A stretch of 64,000 bases of DNA, from contig NC_080698.1 in assembly GCF_030445035.2 (NCBI RefSeq), positions 26,381,294 to 26,445,293 on the forward strand, written 5' to 3'. Positions 33,491 to 44,698 of the stretch are shown in pieces. Origin of the DNA: Dasypus novemcinctus (Eukaryota; Chordata; Mammalia; Cingulata; Dasypodidae). The notes beneath the pieces were generated by a model, which saw nothing but the letters and a program-made list of their open reading frames with translations, did no database searches and was not told the DNA's origin. The position numbers and the translations under genes are program-made. Each line of letters begins with the position of its first letter. Within the stretch, counting starts at the first letter, position 1.

Positions 33491-33830
33491 GTTTAGTAGC
33501 ATTAGGATCCTTTGCACAATCTGGAGGTTCTATTTCCAATGTCCTTACCCAGCATCATTCTCCCCACCCTGCCTTCCTCTCTATATTCTTTAACCTGATT
33601 ATTTCTATTAATTCTTCAGATGTTAGTTCAGGCTTCTTCCATAAATCTTCTTAACCCACAGCCAATCTGGAATGGGTAGCCTTCTGTGCTACTTTCAAGA
33701 ATACCGTGTTAAAACTTTGATCCTAATATTCTGTCTACTAGTATGTCTCCCTCATAGCTTGTAAGCAACTTTAGAGCAGGGAATTCTTTATCATTTATAC
33801 ATAACCAGGTAACCATGCCAGGGATAGATA

Positions 33831-34284
33831 GATAATAGATATGGATGGAAATGCAGACCTATAGATATTGATGTATGTATAAACAAATATATGTGTGTGT
33901 GTATATATAAAATGAATAAATCAAGGGCAGATAAAGCTTTTGATCTACACACATATAGAAGATTTACTTAAATAAAATTCTTTGGAGCTGCTCAAACAAA
34001 GTTTAGCTAAATCTTGTCAAAGAACCCCAGTGAAGTCAGCATGCACATGCATTAAAACATCACCAATATCATGCATCTCAAAAGCAGGGCTCTGCCTCCT
34101 AATTTAGCCTCTAATCATTCTAGAGAGGTGGCAATACTCTGCTCTTAGAAAGGCTTTTCAGAGTATCTTCTTCTCTAGCCCAGTGTCTTCTTTCATTCAC
34201 CCTTCCATCCTCCACAAAACACACCTCAGTGTCTACAACCACAGCTACTACGTAACCAACTAAAATTGCAGCAGCAAGAACCAC
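33831..34284. other. Simple-repeat-rich unique sequence
   Basis: Contains short GATA-like (33823-33845) and TG/TA (33891-33910) tracts, then unassigned sequence with no exon or RNA gene. Confidence 0.45.
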
Positions 34285-34515
34285 TAGACTTTATTAAGTA
34301 CTATCTAAGATCCAAGAACTCTGCTAATCACTTTTTGAACTAAATAATTTTATATGCTGCATAATGATCCTAACATATATTCCAGATGAGGAAACCGAGG
34401 TTAAAGAGATTGAGTCAGCTACCCAAAGTCAGACAACTAGGAAGTAGAGTGGACCTTGGAACCCAGGGCGGTCTGACTCCAGAGACCAAGCTTGTCACTT
34501 CTATGTCACAGTGCC
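34285..34515 (-). mobile_element. MIR SINE, antisense
   Basis: CAGATGAGGAAACCGAGGTTAAAG, AAAGTCAGACAACTAGGAAG and GAACCCAGGGCGGTCTGACTCC follow MIR in reverse complement, nearly full length. Confidence 0.88.
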
Positions 34516-35423
34516 TCCCGGGGCATGCTCAGGTTACCAGCTGGCACACCTTTCAGAGTCTGTGGGGAATTCATTTGGGTAGACCTGTGGATTTGTCAAC
34601 ACTTCACAGGATGACTGCTGGGAATCTTCATTATAAAAAAACAGATGGAGGAATCTTTGGGTTATATCCTAGGAGATAAATCACACTCCCCTTAGCCCCA
34701 GTCCCTATCCAGACCTCTGGGATCCTCAATCTACGGAGCAGCTTGAATTTCTTCACTTCCATGACTCACTTTATTAAAGCAGAGAGAAAAAGTCAACATG
34801 TGTTTTTGGTCAGCAATTGGTACTTTAAAATAACTGAAGAATTCCACACAGCCTACAGTGTTCCCAGCCTCAAGGTGTTTTTCCTAATGGTATTTACAAC
34901 TCCTGGAAGGACCATACCTTCACAGTGAAAATTCATGAAGTTAGTGGCCTCTTTTACCCAGCTGAGGGAACCTCGCTCAGATCCTGAGGCTCCCTCTCTG
35001 CCTGAGATTATGCTGCCCTCCCAGTGATTTCTATCATCTCCCAGTTTCTACTCTATCCCTAGCTCCTGTATGTGTTCTGTTTTACTCCTTATCCGCCCAG
35101 ATGAATAAAGCAGTCTGAGTGTGAGGAAGAATTTATTGAAAGACAAGAGGCCAAGAGAACAGACACAGATGAAAACTTCTAACACATCACTCATCCTTCC
35201 TGCTGCTCTCCTTGTGGATTGCCCAGAGAATGTCAATGTGGCCCTTCTCGAATATACAGAATAAATACCCCAGACACTGGTGCTCAGATACCTGGCAACA
35301 TCTCCCTCTTTTGCTTCCTAATAGAAACCTGAAACTTTTAGAGATCCACTTATACAAACAACTGGGTGCTCAGAGAAGCTCTCCCAGCTCCAGGCACAGA
35401 GTTTACTTTGTCAAAATAAATGT
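34516..35423. other. Unique-looking non-coding sequence
   Basis: No repeat family, exon or RNA gene recognised. Confidence 0.45.
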
Positions 35424-35837
35424 AGGGAGGTGGACATGGCTCAATTGATACAGTGTCCACCTACCATATGGAGGATCCAGGATTCGACCCCCAGGGCCTT
35501 CTGGCCCATGTGGTAAGCTGGCCCACATGCAGCGCTGCCAAGAGCAAGGAGTGCTGGCCCATGCAGAGGCGCCCCCATGTAGGGTGCCCCATGCGCAAGA
35601 AGTGCACTCCATAAGGAGAGCCACCCAGTGTGAAAGAAAGTCCAGCCTGCCCAGGAGTGGCACCGCACACATGGAGAGCTGATGCAGCAAGATGACACAA
35701 CAAAAAAGAGACACAGTTTCCCAGTGCCGCCGGATAATGCTAGTGAATGCAGAAGAACACATAGTGAATGGACACAGAGAGTAGGCAACAGTGGGGGTAA
35801 GGGGAGAGAAATACATAAAATAAATCTTTAAAAAAAA
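35424..35837 (+). mobile_element. DAS-type SINE, sense, diverged
   Basis: The head differs from other copies (GGACATGGCTCAATTGATACAG; GGATTCGACCCCCAGGG keeps a classic B box), while the body and tail (GGAGAGCCACCCAGTGTGAAAG, AAATAAATCTTTAAAAAA) are standard. An intermediate between the two head types. No clear target duplication. A 159-codon minus frame is an artefact. Confidence 0.9.
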
Positions 35838-35849
35838 GAAAAAAGTAAT

Positions 35850-36520
35850 TCCCCTTCTGGTGATTTGTACAGGAAATGGCATGTGACCCAGTCCTGGTCA
35901 ATGAGGTGTGAGGGGAGGTTTGCTGGGGGACTGCTGGGAAGTTTCTTCATTCATAGGCAACAGCCAAATAAAGAAGATGTCTTTTTTTCTTCCCTGAGCC
36001 ATGGTGGTTGAATATGATACCTGGAACTCAGCAGCCATCTTGCTGCCAGAAGGAGAATGAAGGTGACTTAGAGGATGACAGAGCGAAAAAAAATGCAAAG
36101 AATTCATTTAATAGAAATAACCTGGTGAATTCACCAAACCCATTTTCTTTTCCTCCTGGCACACAGTAAGCCACAGTTAGCAGCCTTGTCTGATGTTAGG
36201 CAGTGCCACGTAAATGAGTCCTGACCAGTGGATTGTGAAATTAAGTGAGGTTTAATAGCGTCTAGATCTGCCCTCTGGAATGTCTGGCTTGGTCCTCCAC
36301 ATTCTTTCTCTGTCTCCATTTGCAGGCTGGATGTCAGAGTAACTCTGAAGCCATGTTGAAGATGACTGGGGTGGGGGTGGGGGGTAGGGTGGATATGGGC
36401 TACATCACGGAAGGAGCCAAGGCCCCTAAATGTGGAAGCCTCCACTCTTATTGAATGGTTACATGAGTGAGCAGTAATGTTGTATTGTGTTAACTCACTG
36501 AGCTATCAGGACTAGTTTAC
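35850..36520 (+). repeat. Unnamed old interspersed repeat
   Basis: ATGTGACCCAGTCCTGGTCAATGAGG, CAGCAGCCATCTTGCTGCCAG and later TGTTGTATTGTGTTAACTCACTGAG occur in the order of a common old mammalian repeat, with 36110-36310 not matching and perhaps inserted. I cannot name it safely. Confidence 0.4.
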
Positions 36521-36534
36521 TAAAGTGCATAGAG

Positions 36535-36959
36535 GGAAGCAGACTTGGCCCAGTGGATAGGGTGTCTGTCTACCACATGGGAAGTCTGTGGTTCAAACCC
36601 CGGGCCTCCTTGACCTGTGTGGAGCCGGCCCACATGCAGCGCTGATGCACGAAAGGAGTGCTGTGCCACCCAGGGGTGCCCCCCACGTAGGGGAGCCCCA
36701 CGCTCAAGGCGTGTGCCCCATAAGGAGAGCCGCCCTGCACGAAAGAAAGTTCAGCCTGCCCAAGAATGGCGCTGCACACACAGAGAGCTGACACAGCAAG
36801 ATGATGCAACAAAAAGAAACACAGATTCCCATGCCGCTGACAACAACAGAAGCAGACAAAGAAGACCACACAGCAAATAGACACAGAACAGACAACTGGG
36901 GTGTGGGGAGGAAGGGGAGAGAAATAAATAAAATAAATCTTTAAAAATAAATAAACAAA
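36535..36959 (+). mobile_element. DAS-type SINE, sense, well preserved
   Basis: Head TTGGCCCAGTGGATAGGGTG, B box GGTTCAAACCCC, standard body, GATGATGCAACAAAAAGAAAC block and tail. The perfect 14-bp duplication TAAAGTGCATAGAG at 36521-36534 and 36960-36973 gives exact edges. Among the youngest copies here. Confidence 0.97.
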
Positions 36960-37029
36960 TAAAGTGCATAGAGTTACTTACCCTGGTTAATACAACCAAA
37001 TTCACTGAGTGCTGGATCAACCAACCCTG

Positions 37030-37150
37030 AAGCCCTTCTGTGATCCAGGAACTGTGCTAATCACTTTCACATTAAATAGCTCTTATAAACTGCATAATGA
37101 TACTAATGTATATTCTAGATGAGGAAACTGAGGTTAAAGACATTAATGAG
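37030..37150 (-). mobile_element. MIR SINE fragment, antisense
   Basis: CAGGAACTGTGCTAATCACTTTC, then CTAGATGAGGAAACTGAGGTTAAAG. Strikingly like the central part of the MIR at 34.3 kb (both contain CTGCATAATGAT), yet elsewhere different. Confidence 0.75.
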
Positions 37151-37668
37151 GTAATATTTAAGAGGTAATGATTTCCTCAATCTTTAAGCCCATTTGGGGC
37201 AGGATATTTTTTATTTTCACCTGAAATAATCTTGATAGAGTAATTTATCATTCTAAAACTCCTACTTTCATATTTCTACAAATAAACCTAACAGATGTTC
37301 ACAGGACAACAGCCAGGATCCACTCTCTATTAAAGAAATTTATCAATGTATATGAGAATTTTATTCAACAGTCCCCCAGGGTGGTCTCCTTTCTAATCTT
37401 CACTATGTGGCTGCCTCTTATTGGCAAGATCTGCTTCTGTGTTTATTTCTGCTTGATGGGTCCAGTGACTTCTCTCCTAACCAGCATCCTCATCCAGCTA
37501 GCCAGGGAACCCACAGTGATGTGAGACGTAGCAGAAAGCATACTGGAGTACTTCCCCAAATAAATCCACTCCTTGAGCAGTTCCCTCAGATCCAGCACTA
37601 AATTAGATTTTCTCCTGAGTCTCATCTTTTCTGGTCTTGGTTCAATGGCTTCTAATTAGGAGGAGAGT
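37151..37668. other. Unique-looking non-coding sequence
   Basis: No repeat family, exon or RNA gene recognised. Confidence 0.4.
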
Positions 37669-38110
37669 TGTGGTGGTTTGAAGGTAAACACCCCAGGAAA
37701 GCATGTTTCCTAAATTTAATCCACTCCTGTGGGTGTGGACCCCCTGTAAGCAGGACACCTTCTGACAATGCCACTTCAGTTAAGCTTTGGCTCCCCTCAT
37801 TCAGATGGGTCTTAATCCTCTTACTGGAGTCCTTTATAAATAGAATGAATAGAGAGAGAGCGAAAGCCATGGAAGCAGGAAGCTAAAACAACAAAACCCA
37901 GAAGAGAAGGGAGAGACCAGCGGACACCAGCATGTGCCCTGAGGTATGGGGAGGAGCCCAGGATCACCAGCAGCCAGTCTTCAGTAAGAAAGCATTGCCT
38001 TGATGATGCTTGGGCATTTGTGTCAGCCTCAAAACTGTAAGCGCATAAATTCCATGCTTAAGCCAACCCATTTCATGGGATCTGCTTTCAGCAGCCTAGC
38101 AAACTTAAAC
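37669..38110 (+). mobile_element. Solo LTR of MaLR type, sense
   Basis: Starts TGTGGTGGTTTGAAGG and runs through AAATTTAATCCACTCCTGTGG, CTTAATCCTCTTACTGGAGTCC and TATAAATAGAATGAATAG to GCAGCCTAGCAAACTTAAAC. The layout is that of MST/THE1-like LTRs, with TATAAAT near 37838 as a TATA box. Flanks GAGAGT and GAGGGT are an imperfect possible duplication. No internal sequence adjoins. Different family from the LTRs at 5.3 and 60.4 kb. Confidence 0.72.
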
Positions 38111-38574
38111 GAGGGTCTTTGAGTGACACTGTCCTCCTTCCTCGGCGGCTCACTTTTATCCACCCCTGGACGGGGAGCTCTGGGCTTGACCTTTCTCCCC
38201 AATATAGGTGTGCCTTCCTTCTCTGCAGCCTGGTGACCCATTGCCTCCCCTGGAAATGATGCATCAGGTGGCCCACCCATACTGCAAGGGCTACCAGACC
38301 ACCTCAGGTGGTCCTCATGCAAATCCCATGGCACACTGGGACACATTAGGCTGACACAGGACCTATAGTGAGGAAATAAAATATTTCTAACAAAGGGTTA
38401 CAGCATATGACCTCCTTGTGGTATTTGCCCTTGTAAAATTAAACAGGGGTTTTCTGAGTTCCAGAACCTTCCCTGAAACTCCTTTTTCTTTCTCAGTTCC
38501 TGCTTTAGAGCCCATTACTTCCTCCTTTACTAATATATCACAATACCTATTGTCCTTTGATATGCTCACTAAAG
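38111..38574. other. Unique-looking sequence, GC-richer
   Basis: No repeat family recognised. Three CpGs cluster near 38141-38172. A 105-codon minus frame (38029-38346) overlaps the LTR end and shows no domain. Confidence 0.4.
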
Positions 38575-38840
38575 CAGCTGGGTATAGATGTTAGGAGCTC
38601 AGACTTTGAAACCAGACTAACTTGGTTGGATGCCTAGTCCTACCATTTACTGACTATGTAACCTTGGACAAGTCACCCTCTCTGGACCAGAGTTTCCTCA
38701 TTTTTGAAAGAGGATAATAATAATAACACCAACTATATAGGGTAGTGGTGAATAATATTGGAGGAAATACACTTAACTTGATTAGAAGAGTGCTTAGAAC
38801 AGAGTAAATGCTGAGTAATATAGCAATTACAGATGTTGCT
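38575..38840 (+). mobile_element. MIR SINE, sense, nearly full length
   Basis: GGAGCTCAGACTTTGAAACCAGAC, TACTGACTATGTAACCTTGGAC, GTTTCCTCATTTTTGAAAGAGG and GAGTGCTTAGAACAGAGTAAATGC in order. Confidence 0.88.
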
Positions 38841-38844
38841 GCTG

Positions 38845-38995
38845 TGTTTCTATTTGTCTCTGCTTCCTCCTTAGATTGTAAGCTCCTTTCGCTGTCTGGA
38901 AAAAAATCTTTTCCATCTTTCTATCTCTCGTGCCTGGCCCTAAGCAGATGCTCAGTATGTGTTCACTGAATGAAGGAATGAGTGAGTGAGCAAGT
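38845..38995 (+). mobile_element. L2 3' tail, sense
   Basis: TAGATTGTAAGCTCCTTTCG, TGCCTGGCCCTAAGCAGATGC and ACTGAATGAAGGAATGAGTG are the L2 terminus with its TGAA-type repeat end. Confidence 0.75.
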
Positions 38996-39424
38996 AATAA
39001 GAAACTGAATGAATTTCCAGGGGTAGGTATGGCAAATAAGCAATTATTTGGAGACCATCTTACTGAAAACATAGCTTTAAAGCCAGAGGATTCCATCCTT
39101 TTGTCATCTGGCATACCTGAATTAAGCTTGGTTATGTTTTCTCTACACCTGTGAACTTTCTGATGCCAAACTGGATTTTTCAGTCCATTTCTGCTTCCAC
39201 TTCCATCCCTCATTCCCACCTCCAAGCTCAAGTGAAAACAGTCTACCTACTTATCCAACCGCAATGGAGTGTTTAACTAAATTATAATCATACAATGAGG
39301 CCATTGAAAAGATGAGGTAGATTTCATTCTTTTATGAAAGGCCATTTATAATAAATAAATGAGGAAATCAATATATGCATTACCATTTTGGTAAAGTATA
39401 CATTTTATATCCTAAATGTCTAAA
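38996..39424. other. Unique-looking non-coding sequence
   Basis: No repeat family, exon or RNA gene recognised. Confidence 0.4.
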
Positions 39425-39590
39425 CCTGTGATTTTCACCTATGGATACACATTAGAGCTTAATAATGATCCATGCCCAGGCCCACCCCAGACCATTTGAA
39501 TCAGATTCTCTGCAGGTGGAGTACAGACATTGGTATTTCTTGAGAGCTCCCCAAGTGATTCTAAAGATAAAAACTGATGCGTTAGCAGCA
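39425..39590 (+). mobile_element. MER5A-like MITE
   Basis: TTTTCACCTATGGATACACATTAG, CCAGGCCCACCCCAGACC, TTTGAATCAGATTCTCTGCAG and GAGAGCTCCCCAAGTGATTC follow MER5A-type order. Confidence 0.65.
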
Positions 39591-40564
39591 GCTATCTCTG
39601 CCTGGTGAGATTGTCCCTGGTTTTATTTTTTTCCCTTTGCTTATCTTTTTGTTCCTACTATAAACATGTATTGCTTTTGTGATAAGGGGGGGAAAAAAAG
39701 CCCAAATGCAGGAGTAAGGTGGGGGAGAGTTCAGGTAATTTTAAACATTGGCCAGCCCTAGTACTAGAAGGCAGGGAGCTGTGGCACTTACTCACAGCAC
39801 TGTTTAAATGGCACTTCCACAAGGACTGAAGGAGGAAGGGGACAGAAACACATCACTGTATAATGCCAAGAAATGCAGAGAGAATTAAAAGATAAGCAGG
39901 CCAGCTCAAAAGCCCTGGACTCACTTTTGAAGTTTATTAACCTTCTCTTTAGCTAAAGACCAGCTTTAACTGTCAACTGTCATCACCCTTGTCACCAAAA
40001 GATACAATAAACACACGAGTCCAGTGACACCCACAGAGTTGTCTGATGATGAAGCAGATGCCAGTTGCTACTATTCAGACAAACAAATTTAATCCTATCT
40101 GAAACACAGAATTCAAAAATAATCTGAGTGTTGTCTCTAGAGCTCAGGATAATCATAAACGTAGGCAGTTGCATAAGTAGTGTGGTGGGAAGGGGGATCT
40201 GAGAAACCCCACTCCTAACATCTGTGGGGCCTGGAGCAAGAGTATAAAAGGAGGCCCACACACTCTATGTCAATCAAACAAGCAAACCCTTACATAAAAT
40301 AAGTTCTATCTCCCTACCTTCACAAATATTCCTCCTATAAAGACAAAATGGAAAATAGGTATAAAACCATGGCTTTGAAGTGACTACAAATCAGTGAATT
40401 AGTAGAGATGATTGAATTTGAATATTACTGCATAGGTCTCAGTGTTTTGTTGAAGGGCCAGCACTGTTTGCATGAGGGATAAAATAAAAACAGGCATGTT
40501 CATAAACTGTTTTGTGTATATCCAATAAACGTTCTTTCTCTCAGCATCATTTCTGCAGAATGTG
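39591..40564. other. Unique-looking non-coding sequence
   Basis: No repeat family recognised. Contains a G/A-run at 39687-39698. No exon or RNA gene. Confidence 0.45.
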
Positions 40565-41282
40565 TTTTGGTTAGTATTTGTATGGAATATCTTCTTCCAG
40601 TCTTTCACTTTCAGCCTGATTTTGTCCTTGCATTTAAAGTGAATCTCTTACAAATAGTATTTAGATGGCTCCTATTTTTTTAAACCATTCTGTCAGTCTA
40701 TGTCTTTTGACTGGTGAGTTCAAACCATTAGTGTTCAAGGCTAATACTGTAAAGGCATTACTTCCTTCATTCATTTTATCCTCTGGCTTTCTGTTGTCAT
40801 ATCTTACTATTGACTGTCTTTTTACCCCTTTAGTTACCCAAACTAATAATCTTCATTTCTACACTCTTCTCTAAGATAGCCCTTGTCTTTTCCTTTCAGG
40901 CTGCAGTACTTCCTTTAGTATCTCTTGAAAATCCAGTCTTTTAGTAACATATTCTCTTAGTTTCTGTTTGTCTCTGTAGACTTTAAACTCACCCTCATTT
41001 TGAAGGGTAGTTTTCCTGGATAAAGAATTCTCGGCTGTCAATTTTTCTCTTTCAGTACCTTAAATATATCATATCATTGCCTTCTTACCTCTGTGGTTTC
41101 TAATGAGAGAGCAGCACTTAGTCTTATTGGACTTCCTTTGTATGTGATCCACTGCTTTTCTCTTGCTACTTTCAGAATTCTTTTATCTCAGGCATTTGAC
41201 ATTATGAGAAGTAGGTGTCTAGAAGTAGGTCTATTCAAATGTGTTCTGAAGGGGTGCATTGTCCTTCTTGGAGATGGGTATT
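40565..41282 (-). mobile_element. Inverted 5' part of the L1 that continues at 41283
   Basis: Reads as reverse-complement ORF2 endonuclease sequence (GAATATCTTCTTCCAGTCTTTC, matching 28.7 kb of the long L1) passing into reverse-complement ORF1 (TGCTTTTCTCTTGCTACTTTC, matching 29.3 kb). It abuts sense ORF2 without a gap. About 1 kb of ORF2 expected between the two arms, by comparison with the 24.6-30.9 kb L1, is missing. Fits twin priming, or a later rearrangement. Confidence 0.78.
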
Positions 41283-41407
41283 TATATCTTTTACAGACAA
41301 AAAATGGAGAAATTCCTAGAAACACAAAAACAACCTACACTGACCCTAGAAGAAATAGAAGACCTCATGAGTAACGAGATTATAACAGTCATCAAAAACC
41401 TCCCCAA

Positions 41408-41675
41408 GGGAAGCGGATTTGGCCCAATGGATAGGGCGTCTGCCTACCACATGGGAGGTCCACAGTCCAAACCCCAGGCCTCCTTGACCATGTGGAGCTG
41501 GCCCATGTGCAGTGCTGATGCATGCAAGGAGTGCCGTGCGATGCAGGGGTGTCCCCCCGTGTAGGGGAGCCCCACGCACAAAGAGTGCACCCTGTAAGGA
41601 GAGCTGCCCAGCGTGAAAGAAAGTGCAGCCTGCCCAAGAATGGCACTGCACACATGGAGAGCTGATGCAGCAAAA
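41408..41675 (+). mobile_element. Short DAS-type SINE inserted in L1 ORF2
   Basis: The head and body match the long form, but the element ends at GAGAGCTGATGCAGCAAAAAAAAA, where the longer copies continue with a CAAGATGATGCAACAAA block. The 14-bp duplication AAAAACCTCCCCAA at 41394-41407 and 41676-41689 shows that this short form was inserted as such. Probably primed at an internal A-run or from a shorter subfamily. Confidence 0.92.
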
Positions 41676-42701
41676 AAAAACCTCCCCAAAATTAAAGGCC
41701 CAGAACCAGGTGACTTCACAGGTGAATTCTACCAGTCAGTCAAAGGAGATCCCATACCAATCTTGATCAAATTCTTCCAAAAACTTGAATAGGAGGGAAT
41801 GCTACCAAATTCATGCTATGAACCTAACATCACCCTAATAACAAAGCCAGACAAAGATACTTACAGACGAATTTCTCTAATGAGATGCAAAAATCTCAAC
41901 AAAATACTTGCAAACCTAATCCAAAAGCACATTGAAAGAATTACACCATGATAAGTGCGTATTATTCCAGTTATGCAAAGGTAGTTCAACACAAGAAAAT
42001 CAGATAGTGTAATATAACATACTAATAAATTGAAGAATAAAAATCACATGATCATCATGATCATCATGATTGAGGCAGAAAAGTCATTTGAAAAATACAG
42101 CATCCTTTCTTGATAAAAACATTCTGAAAGATAGGAATCGAAGGAAACTTTTTCAACATGGTAAAGGACATTTATGAAAAACCCACAGTTAGCATTGTAC
42201 TCAATGGTGAAAGACTGAAAGCTTTCCCACTGAGACTGGGAACAAGACATGGATGCCCACTGTCACCCCTGTTATTCAATATTGTGCTAGAAGTTCTTAG
42301 GCAAGAAAATGAAATAAAAGGAACCCAAATAAAAGAAAGAAGTAAAACTTTCACTACTCACTTATGATATAATCCTATACCTAGTAAATTCCCCTAAAAT
42401 CCACAAAACTACCAGAACATTAGTTTTGCAAAGTGGTGGGATACAAGATTAACACAGAAAAATCAGTTGCATTTCTGTACACTACTAATGAACAATCTGA
42501 GGAGAAAGTCAGAAAAAATGCCATTTACAATATTGACTAAAGAATCAAATATTTATGAATAAACTTAACCAAGAACATAAATGACCTGTATTCAGAAAAC
42601 CACAAAACATTTGCTAAAAGAAACCAAAGAAGACCTAAAAAAATGGAAGCCATTTTGTGTTCATGGATTGAAAGACTAAATAGCGTTAAGATATCTATCA
42701 T

Positions 42702-43125
42702 GGGAAGTGGACTTGGCCCAGTGGTTAGGGCGTCCGTCTACCACATGGGAGGTCTGCAGTTCAAACCCCGGGCCTCCCTGACCAGTGTGGAGCTGGCCCA
42801 AGTGCAGAGCTGATGCAGGGATCCTCGCGTAGGGGAGCCCCACGTGCAAGGAGTGTGCCCCATAAGGAGAGCCGCCCAGCACAAAAGAAAGTTCAGCCTG
42901 CCCAGGAATGGCACTGCACACACAGAGAGCTGACACAACAAGATGATGCAACAAAAGGAAATACAGATTCCCTTGCCACTGACAACAGAGCAGACAAAGA
43001 AGAACATGCAACAAATAGACACAGAGAACAGACAACTTGGGGGGGGGGGTGGGCAGGGAGGGGAGAGAAATAAAATAAAATAAATAAATCTTAAAAAAAA
43101 AAAAATTTCACTTAAAAAAAATAAA
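42702..43125 (+). mobile_element. DAS-type SINE inserted in L1 ORF2
   Basis: Head TTGGCCCAGTGGTTAGGGCG, B box GGTTCAAACCCC. The body has a small deletion after GCTGATGCAGG, and the tail holds a G-run and AAATAAATCTT with A-runs to about 43125. The likely duplication is ATATCTATCAT versus CTATCAATCAT. ORF2 resumes near 43130. Confidence 0.92.
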
Positions 43126-44698
43126 AAGCTATCAATCATATACCCAAACTGATTTACAGATTCAACACAATCCCAATAAAAATTCCAGCAGCCTTTTTTG
43201 CAGAAATGAAAAAGCCAATAATCAAATTTATTTGGAAAGATAAGGGGCCCAAATAGCCAAAAATGTCTTAAAAAAGAACAAAGTTAGAGGACTCACAATT
43301 CCTGGCTTTAAAGCATATTACTTAGCTACAGTGGTAAAAACAGCAGGGTCCTGGCATAAAGACAGACATTTTGACCAACAGAACTGAACTGATGGTTCAG
43401 AAATAGGCCTCATATCTCTGGTCAAGTGAATTTTGGCAAGGCTATTAAATCCACCCAACTGGGACAGAACAGTCCATTCAACAAATGGTCCTGGGAAGAA
43501 CTGGATATCCACAGCTAAAAGAAAGAAAGAGGATCCCTATCTCATACCTTATACAAAAATTAATTCAAAATGGATCAAGGACTTAAATATAAAAGCCAGA
43601 ACCATAAAACTCCTAGAAGAAAATGTAAGGAAACATCTTTGAGATCTTGTGATAGGTGGCAGTTTCTTAAACTAATACCCAAAGCACAATCAATGGAACA
43701 AAAAAAGATAAATGGGACCTCCTCAAAATTAAACACCTTTGTTGGGAAGGTGAAAAGGCAGCCTACTCAATGGGAGAATATATTTGGAAACCACATATCT
43801 GATAAGGATTTGATCTCCATGTTATGTAAAGAGATCACACAATTCAACAACAAATAGATAAGCAAACCAATTTTAAAAATGGGCAAAAGAACAAACATTT
43901 ATTCAAAGAAGAAATACAAATAGTCAAAAAGCACATGAAAAGATACTAAACATCACTAGCTATTACTGAAATGCAGATCAAAACTATAATTCTGCCCTAC
44001 AGAATGGCCAATATGGATGAGACTTAAGGACGTAATACTGAGTGAAACAAGCCAGACACAAAAGGACAAATATTGTATGGTCTCACGAATATGAACTAAA
44101 TCTGATGAGCAAACTCATGGGTTAAACTATAGAGTATAGGTTACTTTAAGGTAGAATGTTGGTTGAGAAGGGAGAGCTAATGCTGCATATATATATATAT
44201 ACACACAATATTTAATAAGGTGGACTGTAAATGTTTGGAAATGGATAGAGTTGATGGTAACACATTATAGTGTTACTCCTTTGGACTAATGAAAACATTC
44301 TGAAACGGACTGAACTGATGACAGCACAATTGCGTGATGAAAATGAGAGCCACTAGATGTACACTTCAGGTGGATTACACAAGGCAGATGACCATATAAC
44401 ACAGTGAACTCTGGGGTGAATGATGGACCATGGTTAATAATACAAACATGAGAATGTTCTAGTATGAACTATGACAGATACACAGTACTAATATATGGCG
44501 TTAATAATAGGATGGTTTGTGGAAGAAATACACCAAATATAAACTATGGACTGTATACCTGTAATATTGTGATGATGTTCTTTCATCATTTTTAATAAAT
44601 GTGCCACAAAAAAGTAAGGTATTGGTGGTGGGGTGATGTATAGGAATCCCATATGGGATGCATGATTGTTCTTTAAAAATCTAAAATTAAAAAAAAAA

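Larger units (their letters stand above)
32975..33830 (+). mobile_element. L2 LINE 3' part, sense, interrupted by MER5A-like copies
   Basis: AAATCAGACCACACCACTTCC, CAGTGGCTTGCCATACCCTG and AAGACCCTTTATGATGCCACC begin an L2 3' end. After the inserts it resumes with CTGATTATTTCTATTAATTC, TTAGTTCAGGCTTCTTCC and GCTTGTAAGCAACTTTAGAGCAGGG, ending in AACCATGCCAGGGATAG. No open frame is left. Confidence 0.75.
41283..43860 (+). pseudogene. Broken L1 ORF2 (reverse transcriptase and C-terminal region)
   Basis: Translated pieces match ORF2p order: the linker near 41300-41407 (TLTLEEIEDLMSNEII), RT at 42158-42367 ([31 protein letters not shown]), then the C-terminal region at 43433-43857 ([29 protein letters not shown]). 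Stops, frameshifts and the two SINEs disable it. The RT catalytic Y/FADD region falls in the frameshifted stretch after 42360 and is not readable in one frame. Confidence 0.87.
41283..44698 (+). mobile_element. L1 ORF2 part and 3'UTR, sense, 5'-inverted element
   Basis: Begins in the ORF2 linker before RT (AAACACAAAAACAACCTACACTGACC), runs through RT and the C-terminal region, then a 3'UTR from about 44030 with GGTATTGGTGGTGGGGTGATG and an A-tail at 44685-44698. Two DAS SINEs (41408, 42702) interrupt ORF2. The 3'UTR resembles the HAL1-like and 24.6-kb 3'UTRs. AT repeats occur at 44190-44204. I found no firm target duplication. Confidence 0.87.

Noticed and set aside
38827..39231. 134-codon open frame (-)
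   Set aside because: Overlaps an L2 tail and unique DNA, with no domain or coding signature.
42049..42071. Repeated GATCATCAT, possible short repeat array
   Set aside because: Only two units inside L1 ORF2. Not an array and not CRISPR-like.
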